Shown here one piece after another: positions 35,036-47,800 of a stretch of DNA of 64,000 bases. How positions within the stretch are numbered: position 1 is the stretch's first letter; each line of letters starts with the position of its first letter. The position numbers and the translations under genes were made by a program. The notes under the pieces were generated by a model. The model made no database searches and had not been told where the DNA came from. It worked only from the letters and a program-made list of their open reading frames with translations. The DNA is from Alisma plantago-aquatica. Its lineage: Eukaryota > Streptophyta > Magnoliopsida > Alismatales > Alismataceae. The stretch spans positions 744,678,556 through 744,742,555 of the forward strand of contig OY856413.1 in assembly GCA_963693085.1 (NCBI GenBank), in the 5' to 3' direction.

Positions 35036-38000
35036 TTAAGAGAAAAGAGTAGGGTATTTCCTTCTCATCTCATCCTCTAGTTCCCAAGTGGCTTCTTCAA
35101 CACCATGGTGGTTCCAGAGGACTTTCACAAGACTTATATCTTTCTTCTTTAACTTTTTAATTCTGTTATCAAGAATGGACACTGGTCCCTCCTCATATGT
35201 TATATCTTCATTCAATTCTACTTCCATAGGTTGTAGAACTGACTTGGTGTTGGGGTGACATTTCTTTAGCATGGAAATGTGAAAAACAGGATGTAACTTC
35301 TGCAACTCCTGAGGTAACTCTAGTCTATAGGCTACCCTTCCAATTCGCTCAACGATTGGATAAGGTCCCATAAATCTAGGAGCTAACTTCCCTTTTCTTC
35401 CAAAATGAAGGACTCCTTTCCAAGGTGAGACCTTGAGATACACTCTGTCTCCAACCTGGAACTCTAGGGGTCTATGACGTTTATCAGCATACGACTTCTG
35501 CCTATCCTGTGCAGTCTTAAGCTGTTGCTGTATAACTTTAATCTTCTCTGTAGTTTGCTGCACAAGATCAGGACCTAACAACTGGTTCTCACCAGTCTCA
35601 TACCAACATAAGGGTGATCTACAACGTCTACCATACAAAGCTTCATAGGGTGCCATATCAATACTATGTTGATAGCTATTGTTATAGGCAAACTCTATCA
35701 AACTTAGGTGTAGATCTCAACTTCCAGGAAACTGGAGAACACATGCTCTTAACAGGTCTTCCAAGGTCTGTATAGTCCTTTCAGACTGTCCATCATTCTG
35801 TGGGTGAAAGGTTGTACTAAACCTTAACTTGGTGCCTAAAGCTCTATGTAACTGCTCCCAAAAACAACTTGTAAACTGGGGACCTCTGTCAGAAACTATA
35901 GAGACAGGAACACCGTGCAACCGCACTATCTCATCAACATATAACTGAGCTAGCCTTTTTGCATAATATGTTGTTTTGACAGGTAAGAAATGCGATGTCT
36001 TTGTCAACCTATCAACAATTACCCAAATGGAATCATGTCCTTTGCTTGTCCTGGGTAGGCCAACAACAAAGTCCATGGTCGCATGGTCCCACTTCCACTA
36101 TGGTATGGGTAAAGGTTGCATTGTTCCTGCAGGCTTCTGGTGCTCAGCCTTAACCTACTGACACACTGGACACCTCATCACAAACTCTGCAACATCCTTC
36201 TTCATCCCGGGCCACCAATACATATCTTTCAAATTTCGATACATCTTGGTGCTCCCTGGATGCATAGCATACATTGAAGAATGAGCTTCTTCCAGGACTA
36301 GCTTCCTCAGGTTATCCACATTTGACACTATCATCCTCCCATGATAGCATGCCACATGGTCATCTGAGTCATGGAAACCATCTCGTTTTTCATCACCATA
36401 CTCAGACCTGATCTGTTGAACTGCAGCATCCTCTAACTGTGCCTCCTTTATCTGCTCTCTTAGAGTAGGTTTAATATGCATCTCAGCTAACAAACTGGCT
36501 AACAATGACACCTTCAACTGTATATTGTTTTGCCTTAAAGAGATAAGCATATCTCTCCTAGAGCATACTAAAGAACTTAGTTGTGCTCTATCCATGGTTG
36601 ATGTTGCTGATTTCCTGCTCAAGGCATCTGCAACCACATTGGCCTTGCCTGGATGGTAATCAATCGTACAGCTGTAGTCCTTGATTAACTCCATCCAGCG
36701 ACGTTGCCTCATGTTAAGCTCATGCTGAGAGAAGATATACTGAAGATTCTTGTGGTCTGTGAATATCTGGAATGTTTCTCCGTAGAGATAATTCCTCCAG
36801 ATTTTCAAGGCATGAACCACAGCAGCTAACTCCAGATCGTGTGTCGGATAATTCTCCTCGTGCTTCTTAAGCTGTCGGGAAGCAAAAGAAATCACTTGTT
36901 TATCCTACATCAACACACATCCAAGTCCATTCTTGGAAGCATCACAGAAGACTACATATCCTTTTCCTTGCTCAGGTAGCACAAGCACAGGTGCACTTGT
37001 CAACCTCTCCTTCAACAATTGGAAAGATTGTCGACACTTATCACTCCAAGAAAAAGGAACATCTTTCCTGGTTAACTTGGTCAAAGGTAAGGCTATAGAA
37101 CTGAAATTCTTAATAAACCTTCGATAGTAACCAACTAATCCCAAGAAACTTCTAATCTCCGTCGGTGTTTTCGGTTGTTCCCATTGTAGAACAGATTCTA
37201 CCTTTTTAGGGTCAACACGAATACCCGAGGCAGATACCACATGTCCAAGAAAAGACACTTCAGGTAACCAGAACTCGCACTTGCTAAACTTAGCGTATAG
37301 CTTATGTTCTCTTAGCAAGGTCAAAGTTTGGCGAAGATGCTGCTCATGCTACTGAGCATTCTTACTATAAATCAGAATGTCATCTATGAAGACGACAACA
37401 TACTGATCAAGGAAAGGTCGGAAGATTCTATTCATGAGTTCCACAAATGTAGCTGGTGCATTAGTTAGTCCAAATGACATAACCGTGAACTCATAGTGAC
37501 CATATCTTGTCCTAAAGGCAGACTTGGATATGTCACTGTCCTTAATGCGAAGTTGATGATATCCAGATCTCAAATCTATCTTTGAGAAGACTGTTGCACC
37601 ACGCAACTGGTCAAAAAGATCATCAATCCTCGAAAAAGGGTACTTGTTCTTTATTGTTACTTTATTGAGTTGTCTGTAGTCAATGCACAACCGCATTGAC
37701 CCATCTTTCTTTTTAACAAACAAAACCGGAGCACCCCAAGGTGAGGTACTCGATCAGATGAAACCTTTCTCAAGTAACTCTTGAAGTTGTTTCTTGAGTT
37801 CTTCCATCTCGGCAGGCGCCGTCCTATACGGAGTCTGGGCTATGGTTTTCGTATCTGGGACCAAATTGATCTCAAAATCAATCTCCCGAGGTGGTGGTAT
37901 ACCAGGAAGTTCTTCTGGAAACACATCCTCGAATTCCCTAACTATAGGAACTTCAGCAGGATTGGGACTCTCCTTGGTAACATCTACCACATGGGCTAAG

Positions 38001-39688
38001 AATGCATAACATCCTTGCCTCATCAACTTATCAGCAACCATAGCTGATACAAGACAGGTGGGCAGAATCTTTCTTTCTCCTTGAAAGATCCATGTGTTGC
38101 TTTCATCAGCAAACACAGCCAACTTGGACTCACAATCCAAGACAACTCTATACCTCTCTAAGGTATCCATTCCTAGGATTATATCAAATCCTTGCATATC
38201 AAGTGGTATAAGATCCACTTGAATGCGATGATCAGAAAAGAAGAGGATGCAGGGAGAACATACCTCCTGCAAAACGGCAGACCCTCTCAACGGAGTCTCC
38301 AACAACAAACTATCTGCCCTATGACTGACAGTCATATTGCAGTTGTGAATCACTCTTTGAGTGATGAAAGAGTGTGTAGCACCCGGGTCAATCAGAATAG
38401 ATACTACACAAGATTTAGACATATCAGAATATAAAAGTTCCATCTGACCTGCCACTACTTGTGGATTGACCACTGCCTCTGGTGGGTTCATAGCATAGAA
38501 CCTCGTTGTAGCCTGGTGTTGAGGTGGTGCTGATGATCCAGCTTGAGACGCTTGCCCGCATCCTTGAGTTGCTCCTTGAGATTGCCTTCTCTGTGATCCA
38601 TGTTGACCTTGTCTCGGAGGCTGTGTCACACTGATAGGCTTAGATCGGTAGTCCTTCATCAAATGTCCCACCTTACCACAGTTGTAGCAACTTCTCTCCA
38701 GCTGTTGTGGTCTTAGTGGTCCAGTAACTGACATTGATGCAGAACTGTGAGTCCCTTGAGGCGGTTGACCCCGTCCTCTACCTCTACTTGGTAACCATTG
38801 AGTTTGAGAACTCGATCTGGGTGGTGGAGGGTTAGGTGCAGAGAATCTAGGTTTCTTGGAATCCCTAGATGAAGAACCCTGGAACTGTGGATATCTTTTC
38901 TGGGTTTGCCTCTTCTCAACCACAGATCTCTCTATCCTTCGGACTGACTCAATGAAGGTAGAGAATCTCTCTCGGTTTTCTAAGGCAGACACAGGGGTTG
39001 ACATATCAGCATTCAAACCCTTCTCGAATCTCTTGATTCTATCCTCTTCTGTGGCAGCCATGTGCGGGCAGAATCGCAACAACTCCATGAACTTAGCTTC
39101 ATACTTGCTAATGTTCATCATGCCCTGCCTCAGTCTCTCAAACTGAGAGATTTTCTCATCCAGGAAGGTCTTTGGGAAATATCTATGAATAAATTCCCGG
39201 CGAAACTCTTCCCACGAGATCTCTATTCCAGGTCTCTTCTGCTCTTCCATGTTCCACCAGTGACCAGCGCTTCCTTTGAGAAGATAGACTGCATGTCTGA
39301 CCTTCTCAGCTTCAGGGATATTGAGAATCCTGAAAGCCTTCTCCAACTCTGTCAACCACAGATCAGCATCTGTGGGGTCGGCAGTCCCAAAGTACTCGGT
39401 AGCTCCGACACGACATAGTCGCTCGAACGTCTTCCTGATACCTTGTCCTTCAGGCTGGACAGGTGCCCTAGGTGCAGGCATGGGCATCCTGTCAGTTATG
39501 TGTGTCATGGCAGTGATAAACTGCCCAAACATCGTCTGAACTGCTAGGTTACCCATATCGGCTGGGTCAAACTGGGGTGGCTCCCGGGGTGGCTCCGGTG
39601 CAGGTTGTTCTATTTCTGGAACCCTTGCACCGCCTTGAGGTTCACTAGCACTACTCTCTGCCACATACTCATCATGTGGCTCAGCCAT
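35036..39688 (-). pseudogene. gag-pol of Tekay-type element 3, one frame with five stops
   Basis: 1551 codons from ATG 39688 (MAEPHDEYVAES) to the stop at 35036, all in one frame. Order: gag (capsid block AVYLLKGSAGHWW), zinc knuckle CYNCGKVGHLMKDY with the last Cys as Tyr, and protease with DPGATHSF in place of DSG, a variant common in this group. RT has [11 protein letters not shown]. RNase H, the integrase zinc region ([15 protein letters not shown]) and the core ([26 protein letters not shown]) follow. The tail is chromodomain-like (VKVLWNHHGVEEATWE). Stops are at 37754, 37349, 36905, 36155 and 35717; four are explained by single C-to-T changes. All catalytic residues except the variant protease triad look intact. 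Confidence 0.95.
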
Positions 39689-39800
39689 CCTTATGTATCT
39701 TCTTCTCCTGAGGAGCAGAAGATTCTATTAGATAAGGAAGGAATACTAAAGATAGACTCGACATCCTAAGTCCTATGCCTCTGTAGACTCAGCGAACCTA

Positions 39801-39814
39801 GAGCTCTGATACCA
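39801..39814 (-). promoter_or_regulatory. Primer binding site of Tekay-type element 3
   Basis: The minus strand reads TGGTATCAGAGCTC a few bases inside the LTR end, a tRNA-Met-type site. Confidence 0.9.
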
Positions 39815-41436
39815 CTTAATTGTGGGCTCTGATCTCCAAAACCCGAGATAAACACATAACTTCGAGTTTAAACTTAGCGGAAGCGATTCGATTAGCAGTG
39901 GAATACCAAAAATCAGAGGAAATTAAAAACTTTTTGAGATAAAGCATTGAAACCATAAAACTTCATTCATAAAAGGAGATAAACTGTTTACATATCTGTC
40001 AAATTACTTCTTGAGTAATTATACACATCATGATTCAAAATCTCAAGAATCGTAACAAAACTCAGACCAACAACTCCAAGACCTGAGAGTACATAGGACA
40101 CATAGGACTGACTCTATCTACACCACATAGCAGGCTAAATCTCCACCTGAGATTTACTGCTGCTCCTGGTGCTGCTGCTGCTGGGACTGGTCACCTGTAG
40201 ACCGGTTCCTCCGTCTTCGACGACCACCTAAAAAGTTGAAGTCTACGGGGTGAGACAATTTTAAATAATTGTCCCAGCGGGAGTTAAAACTCTCCACTAG
40301 AAGCTTTATAAGGAAAAACAAAGAATAACTTAAGTAGTAAAAGCTTTCAAAGTATTCAACAACAGTTTTGGTAGTAAGCAAGAGTTCAACATTTATGAAA
40401 CATGAAGAACATATGCACTATACAGTGTAACATCAATCAATTAACTTGTAGTTATCTCTAACAGGTATACTACGCTGTAGATTATGTTTTTCAAACATTA
40501 TTATCATGCCCTACGGAGATGAGGTATACCACTCATACTCCAACCGATCACTGTTACGTGCCTCGGTATCATACTAGGTCATTGAAAGAGCCAGATTTCT
40601 CATGACCTTCACCTTCCTCAATCAGTAAGAGGATTACTTGTAGGACATCTTGTGTCTCTGCTATTATAGCTTACCAGGGTAATCTGGTCCTTCACTATTT
40701 TAGAGTTACAGTGGCGTTCTGTACTCTCTTCGTCATCAGGAGATTTCGTGTTTACCTTCCACTGATACGGTATCTGTGCTTTCTTCGTCATCAAGAGATT
40801 TCGTGTTTACCTTCCACTGATGCGGTATGGATTTGTAGTGAAGGATTGACGGATTACACATCTACATCAATACCTACACTAGGATGTAAGGTTCTACACA
40901 TCCATATACCCCACATACTCAAAAGTATGTGATCCAAGATTTCCCTTAGGAAAACTTGTTTCACCATCATTTGATCTCTGACAATGATGGATCTATGATC
41001 AGGGCTCTACATGGTATGATTACACTTGATTAGTTAGGTACATTCAGTATTCTTTTAACATCATACATTGTTCTCAAACAATAACATTAGCATAGCAGCT
41101 ATGAAGGGAGAATACTAAATGTAACAAGCCTAACTCACATTAATTATCATTTCTCAATACTCTCATCACAAGTCATCTCTAAAGCATGACCTTGATGGTA
41201 TTTATGGCTCTCACAGCCCATCAATCTCATAAGATGCCACTGACAAGGCATCAAGATATTTTACTATTCATAAAGCTAACAACATGCTTTCAATGAATGT
41301 AGCATCATCATCCATACATGGATATGATCATCCTCATATAAGAACCTGCATGGTTAATTCAACTGATAAAAGCAATTCAATTCAAGAATTATACCTTCAC
41401 TCTTGCCATAAGAGCTAAGTTCCGTGATTCTCATCA

Positions 41437-41541
41437 ATTAGGGTTTACTATTCACATTACATGTCATCGCCCTAGAATTAGGGTTTACTATTCACATTAC
41501 ATGTCATCACCCTAGAATTAGGGTTTACTATTCACATTATG
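41437..41541. repeat. Tandem 40-bp telomere-like repeat, three copies
   Basis: Copies start at 41437, 41477 and 41517. It is the partner of the five-copy array at 31896. Confidence 0.95.
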
Positions 41542-41898
41542 GTGAATTGAACTCATAACATCATTATGTATGAGGAACATCATCATTGATGCTCTCATAT
41601 TTAGGTTAAGATTCATCATTTATCATAATTAGGGTTTCCATGATCTCACATAGGTGGATCATACCCTAATCATGCACATTCATGTGTATTGAAGGTACTT
41701 TACTTGAGTTTCCACCATAAAAGGGTACTTTCTCTCTCTTATGATACTTTCTCTCTCCTCTTACTAGTAGATGGTGATAACACCACTCTAGATCAGGTTG
41801 GTTTAAGTCCTCATTGACTAACATAAGTCAAAACGTCACTATCATGTGATTAGGGTTTGATTAGAACAAGGTATCACTCAATTGAACCCATTTAAGTT

Positions 41899-42229
41899 GA
41901 AACGAGTGTGAACCCATTTGAAATGAAACGGGTGTGGACTCGTTTGAGTTGAAATGGGTGTGAACTCGTTTGAGTTGAAACGGGTGTGAACTCATTTGAA
42001 TTGAAACGAGAGTGAACCCAATTGGATTGAAACGGGTGTGGACTTGTTTGAGTTGAAACGGGTGTGAACCCATTTGGATTGAAACGGGTGTGGAATCGTT
42101 TGAGTTGAAATGGGTGTGAACCCATTTGGATTGAAACGGGTGTGGACTCATTTTGAGTTGAAATGGGTGTGAACCCATTTGGATTGAAACGGGTGTGGAC
42201 TCGTTTGAGTTGAAACGGGTGTGGACATG
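41899..42229. repeat. Minisatellite of about 26-bp units, partner copy
   Basis: Same length and unit order as 32438-32768 with scattered substitutions. Confidence 0.95.
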
Positions 42230-43726
42230 AAAGGTGATATAAAGGTTATGATAGAATAGGATATCCTATGTTGAAGCCTTCAATTGGCCCAAGCCAGGTT
42301 AACCACTTACAAATTTAGTCAATTAGGATGAACCTCAATCAATTGGACACCAATTTGACCTTCAATTGAAAGCCAATTAGAGTTAAGTCTAACTCAATTA
42401 AGGTTTCTAATCGGCTAATCATCAATTTTCAACAATGTGAATCAAATCAAGGTTGAACCTATCAATTGAACTCCAATTGGGCCCAAACTTAACCCAAACG
42501 GTCTTGAGATTGTTTGGATGACCTCCGAACGATCTTGAGACCATTTGCCCAAAGTTTGACAAAAACATCAAGTTGGTTGGATAAGGGTTGAACCTTAAAT
42601 AGGTCTAAAATCAGCATTTATATCAAATCGTCAACCTATTGAAATTAAACCCTCAAACCATTAAATTTCCTTAACCTTAGACCTCCAAAGGGTGTTGGGG
42701 TGTCACTAAACGAGTTTGAACCCGTTTGAGTGAACCCCCAAATGGTTTTGAACCCGTTTGGGTCCTTCAACCCAAAACTCAACAAGATCTATACTTGAAA
42801 ACAGCAATTTTAACCCGATTAGGGTTAGGGTGTTGAAGTGCCTTCAACTCTCAATTGGTTAAGAATTTAACTTTGATTCTTTTCAGGAATGAAATTCAAC
42901 ATATTATGAACAGGAATATCAAACGGTCAATGCTTGTTCAACTCACTCAAATGGGTTGAACCCGTTTGCTCAAAAAGTTCAAGTTAATCAGTTTGGAAAA
43001 ATCAGTACTTTGTTCAATTCGATTGCCTAATTGATTGGCCTTCAACCTACGATTCCTTTGGAGTTAACCCCTCAAATTTGGTGGGTCATTAGCCTTCATG
43101 ATTATGAACAGGAATCCAAAACGGTCAATGCTTGGTCAACGCCCTCAAACGGGTTGAACCCGTTTGCTCCAACCGACCTTGTGAACCCGTTTGCCCTTCA
43201 AACGGTTTGGTCAGGGGGGAAACAGGACCGTTTGATAAAATAACTTTGGTAATCACGCCCATCTTCTTCTACCTCTGTCAAGGTCGGTTATTCCACCGTT
43301 TTTCTTGCAAAAGGGCAAGGAAGAAGGGAGGTAGAAGAAGAACTAAATGCTAAAATTGCAAGAACAAATATGCATATAAAGCAAAGAGTTTAAAGTTATA
43401 AAACCCGCCTTAAGGTCGTTCCTTGAGCTCCAAGCTTCCAAGCTTCCAGCCTATAATGGTGTCTTGAGCTCCACAGGTCGGCCAAGGGTGCTTCTCCAAG
43501 GAAAGGTTGGGAAAAGATGGCTATAATGAGAAAGCTAAGTGAATTAGCCATGAAACCAACCTTACACAAGAATTTTCTCCATGAATTCAAGCTAGAAGGT
43601 GGTGTTCTCTTACCTAGAACAGGTTGGTCACCCTCCTCTTCTCCAGAGCTCTGTCCTAATTCGGTCTAAGTAAGGAAATAAGAAAGGAAGTGAAGGAAAG
43701 GTTCCTTTACAATCAAAGGAAGGGTG

Positions 43727-43735
43727 TATATATAT
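43727..43735 (-). promoter_or_regulatory. Probable TATA box of element 3 5' LTR
   Basis: ATATATATA on minus, about 710 bases into the LTR. It is conserved in the partner (about 34267-34275). This would leave most of the LTR as transcribed R-U5. Confidence 0.45.
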
Positions 43736-44447
43736 CTTGGGGTCATTTCTAACATAAGGACAACTAGTTTCTCCTTTTCTTAATTAGGTCCCTCCTTTCT
43801 TATAGGCACGTCCCTTATACTTATTATAAGCCACGTTTATCCCTTTCATACTTAAGAAAAACTCATCTTAAACCCAAGGTCCATAGGTGAATAAGGTCAA
43901 CTTTCAACTAGGGTTCATACATGAAAGATCTCCATACCCATATATGGTGAATTTCATGCACAAAGATCACTTTTCATATCTGATTATTAATTGATGCATC
44001 TCTTTCATCATTTCTACTCTAAATGATGCCAAGAGTCATATAAGATGCTCTAGAAGGTGTAATTTACAAATTTCACCCACAATTTGGGTAAATTACACTT
44101 TACTCCAAATTAGGGGTTTTAAGCATTAGGATCACTCCACAAGCTGCATCTGAATGCCCAAGCTTGGAAAATCCATCATGCCTAATCATATTCACTCATA
44201 TGATGTCTCAACATCAAAAGAACATCTTAACCTGTGAAATTGCAAGTTAAACCCTTAAAATGGGTAATTTGCACATGGGTCCCTACATTACAAAACAATG
44301 CTACAACTTTGTTTATAAAGGAGCAAAATTGAAATATATGTTCCTGAGGAACTTAATTACATGCCAGAGAATACTCACAGGTGTTTAATTACATAATTTA
44401 GGCAAAAATTCCAGGGTTAGGTTATAACCCAGGTCAGGGATGTTACA

Positions 44448-44812
44448 ATGGGTGACACAACCATGGCCAAAACCAAGCTCTCTTGCCGGATACAGGGTCC
44501 AACAAGGTAGAGCAAGGCCCAAACAAGGCAAAACAAAGCCCAAAAAAGCTCAACAAAGCCCAAGGCAACTCAAGCAATGAGCCCAACCCATCCTCTCCAC
44601 TCTATAGGATGCGAGGAGAGAGAGAGACATCTCTCAAGGTGAAAAACTTGCTCATCAACCCCAAACTTAGGTTATTTTCAAGTAGCACCTCCAACTCTCA
44701 ACAAAGCACAAACAAATCCTAATCACCACTTGAGGTGATTAGAAAGCAACTAAACATAAGGTTTAGGCAAAGCAAATAGGATAAGCCCAAAATGGAGGTC
44801 AGGGTCCTTACA
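44448..44812 (-). repeat. 3' LTR of Tekay-type element 2, second part
   Basis: It begins with the second ATGGG copy and continues the LTR interrupted at 30279, collinear with about 53358-53723. It ends GGTCCTTACA. Confidence 0.9.
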
Positions 44813-44824
44813 AGCCATAAACCT
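44813..44824 (-). promoter_or_regulatory. Polypurine tract region of Tekay-type element 2
   Basis: The minus strand reads GTAGAGGTTTATGGCT (its 5' part overlaps the next feature) before TGTAAGGACC. It is weaker than usual and probably mutated. Confidence 0.4.
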
Positions 44825-47800
44825 CTACAAAGGGATTTCGTCCCTGAAATCCGAAGAGAAAAGTGAGGGATACTTACGCCTCATCTCTTCCTCAAGCTCC
44901 CACATGGCTTCCTCAATGCCACGATGATGCCAAAGAACTTTCACAAGAACCAGGTCCTTCCTCTTCAGTTTCTTCACTCTTTTGTCAAGGATCATCACTG
45001 GACCTTCCTCGTAGGTCACATCTTCATCGAGCTCAACCTCAACTGGCTGTATTACTGTCCCTATGTCTGGATGACTTTTCTTCAGCATGCTGACATGGAA
45101 CACCGGATGTAACCTGTGCAACTCTGGCAGTAGCTCTAACTTGTAAGCTACCTTTCCAACACGTTCTATCACCAGATATCACCCCATATATCTGGGTGCC
45201 AACTTTCCTTTCCAGCCAAACCTTAGCATGCCTTTCCATGGTGAGACCTTGAGATACACTTTGTCTCCTACCTAGAACTCTAAAGGTCATCGGTGATTAT
45301 CTACCTACGACTTCTGTCTGTCCTGTGCCGCTTTCAACTTTTGTCATATCACTCTGATCTTCTCTGTTGTCTATTGTACTAACTCAAGACCCAACAGCTG
45401 ATACTCACCAGACTCATACCAACATAGAGGAGATCTGCACTTCCTGTCATATAGAGCCTCATAAGGAGCCATGTCGATGCTCCACTGGTAGTTGTTATTA
45501 TAGGCAAACTCTATCAAACTGAGATGCACATCCCAACTACCTAGGAACTGTAGAACACAAGCTCAGAGAAGATCCTCCAAAGTCTGAATAGTCCTTTCAG
45601 ACTACCCATCTGTTTGCGGGTGGAAAGCAGTACTAAACCTCAACTGCGTTCCCAATGCTTTGTGCAACTTCTCCCAGAAACGACTCGTGAACTGGGGACC
45701 TCTTTCGAAAACTATCATTGCTGGTACGCCGTGCAAATGCACTATCTCATCTACATATACCTAAGAAATCTTCTCAGTTGTATACATTGTCTTTACCGGT
45801 ATGAAGTGCACATACTTTGTCAATCTATCCACTATCACCCAAATGGAATCATCATTCCTAGTTTTCCTTGGCAGACCAACTACGAAATCCATGGTTATAT
45901 GATCCCATTTCCACTACGGTATCAGCATGGGTTGCAACGTACCTACCGGCTTTTGATGCTCAGCCTTAACTTGATGGCATACTAGACACCTAGCCACAAA
46001 CTTGGCTACATCCTTCTTCAAGCCAGGCCACCAATACAGGTCCTTCAGATTATGATACATCTTGGTGACTCTTGGATGCATAGCATACATCGATGTGTGT
46101 GCTTCCTCGAGCACTAGCTTTCTCAGATCATCAACATCGGGGACCACCATCCTATTATGATAACAAACTAGTCCATCTTCGGACTCATGGAACCCATCAC
46201 GCTTTTTGCTGCCAAACTATGACCTGATCAACTACATTGTATCATCTGCCTACTATACGTATTTGATATGTTGTCTTAGTGTAGGCTTGACTTGAATCTA
46301 TGCCAACAAAGAAACCTCCAACTGCACATTCATCTGCCACAAAGAAACAAACATATCCCGCCTATGGCATACCAAAGAACTCAACTGTGACTTCTTTATG
46401 GAAAGAGAGGAAGACTTCCTACTAAGCGCATCAGCTACCACGTTCGCCTTACCAGGATGATACTCAATGGTGCAATCATAATCATTGATCAACTCCATCC
46501 AATGATGTTTTCGCATCTTCATCTCACTCTGTGAGAAGATGTACTTCAAGTTCTTATGATCTATAAAGATCTGACACACTTCCCCATAAAGATAGTGTCT
46601 CCAAATCTTCAACGCATGAACCACCGCTGCCAACTCCAAATCATGTGTCGGATAGTTCTCCTCATGTCTTTTAAGCTGTCGCGAAGCAAAAGAAACCACA
46701 TGATCCTCTAACATTAGCACATATCCTAGGCCCTTCTTGGAAGCATTGTAGAAAACAACATAGCCTTTCCTAGGCTCCGGCAGCACTAGCACTGGAGCAC
46801 TAGTAAACTTCTCCTTCAATCTTTGGAAAGCTTGCTGACAACGATCATCCCAAACAAAAGGTACATCCTTCCTAGTCATATTTGTCATCAGCAACACGAT
46901 CACACTGAAGTCCTTTATAAACCTTCGGTAATATCCTGCCAAACCCAGAAAACTATGAACTTCTATCGGCGTCTTTGGTTGCTCCCAATCTGCAACTGAC
47001 TCTACCTTCTTGGGGTCCACTCTAACTCCTTCAGCAGATATCACATGACCCAAGAAAGTCACTTCCTTCCACCAGAACTCACACTTACTGAACTTGACAT
47101 ACAAATGATGGTGGCGAAGAAGAGTCAAAGCTTGTCGAAGATGTTTTTCATGCTCTTGACTGTCCCGACTATAGATCAAGATGTCAACTATAAAAACTAC
47201 AACAAACTAATCTAGAAACAGACAGAACACCTTGTTCATCAGATCTATGAAAGTAGTAGGTGCATTGGTTAGCCCAAACAGCATAACCACAAACTGGAAG
47301 TGACCATACCTCATCCTAAAAGTTGACTTTGGTATGTCCTCATCCTTAATCCTCAACTGATGATATCCAGACCATAGATTGATCTTTGAGAACATTGTAG
47401 CGCCACACAATTGATCAAACAGATCATCTATCCTCAGCAATGGGTACTTGTTCTTGATTGTGACTTTGTTCAGCTGTCGGTAATCTATACACAACTACAT
47501 CGACCCATCCTTCTTCTTAACAAACAAGACTGGAGCACCCCAAGGTGATGTTCTTGGTCGGATGAAACCCTTATCCAACAACTCCTGTAACTACTTCTTC
47601 AGTGCTACCATCTCGGCTGGAGCCATCCTGTATGGCATCTAAGCAGCTGGTTGTGTTCCTGGCACCAGATTGATCTCAAAGTCAATCTCTCGAGGTGGGG
47701 GAACACTGGGAAACTTATCGGGAAACACATCTGCAAACTCTCAGACAACAAGAACCTCCTCAAGGCTAGGATCTTTTGCCTTGGTATCCAGAACATGAGC

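Larger units (their letters stand above)
30280..44447 (-). mobile_element. Ty3/Gypsy chromovirus, Tekay/Del-like (element 3), young and nearly intact
   Basis: 14.2 kb with LTRs 30280-34986 and 39821-44447, a perfect TSD, a primer site, a purine tract and one continuous gag-pol frame with five stops. The two LTRs are very similar by eye, and their 80-bp length difference is explained by two extra 40-bp repeat units. It is the innermost and youngest element of the middle nest. Confidence 0.95.
39821..44447 (-). repeat. 5' LTR of Tekay-type element 3
   Basis: 4627 bp, partner of 30280-34986. It carries three 40-bp repeat units (41437-41541) and the 331-bp minisatellite (41899-42229). A 10-bp-arm near-palindrome CAAACGGGTT/AACCCGTTTG lies at about 43146-43166. 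Confidence 0.95.
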
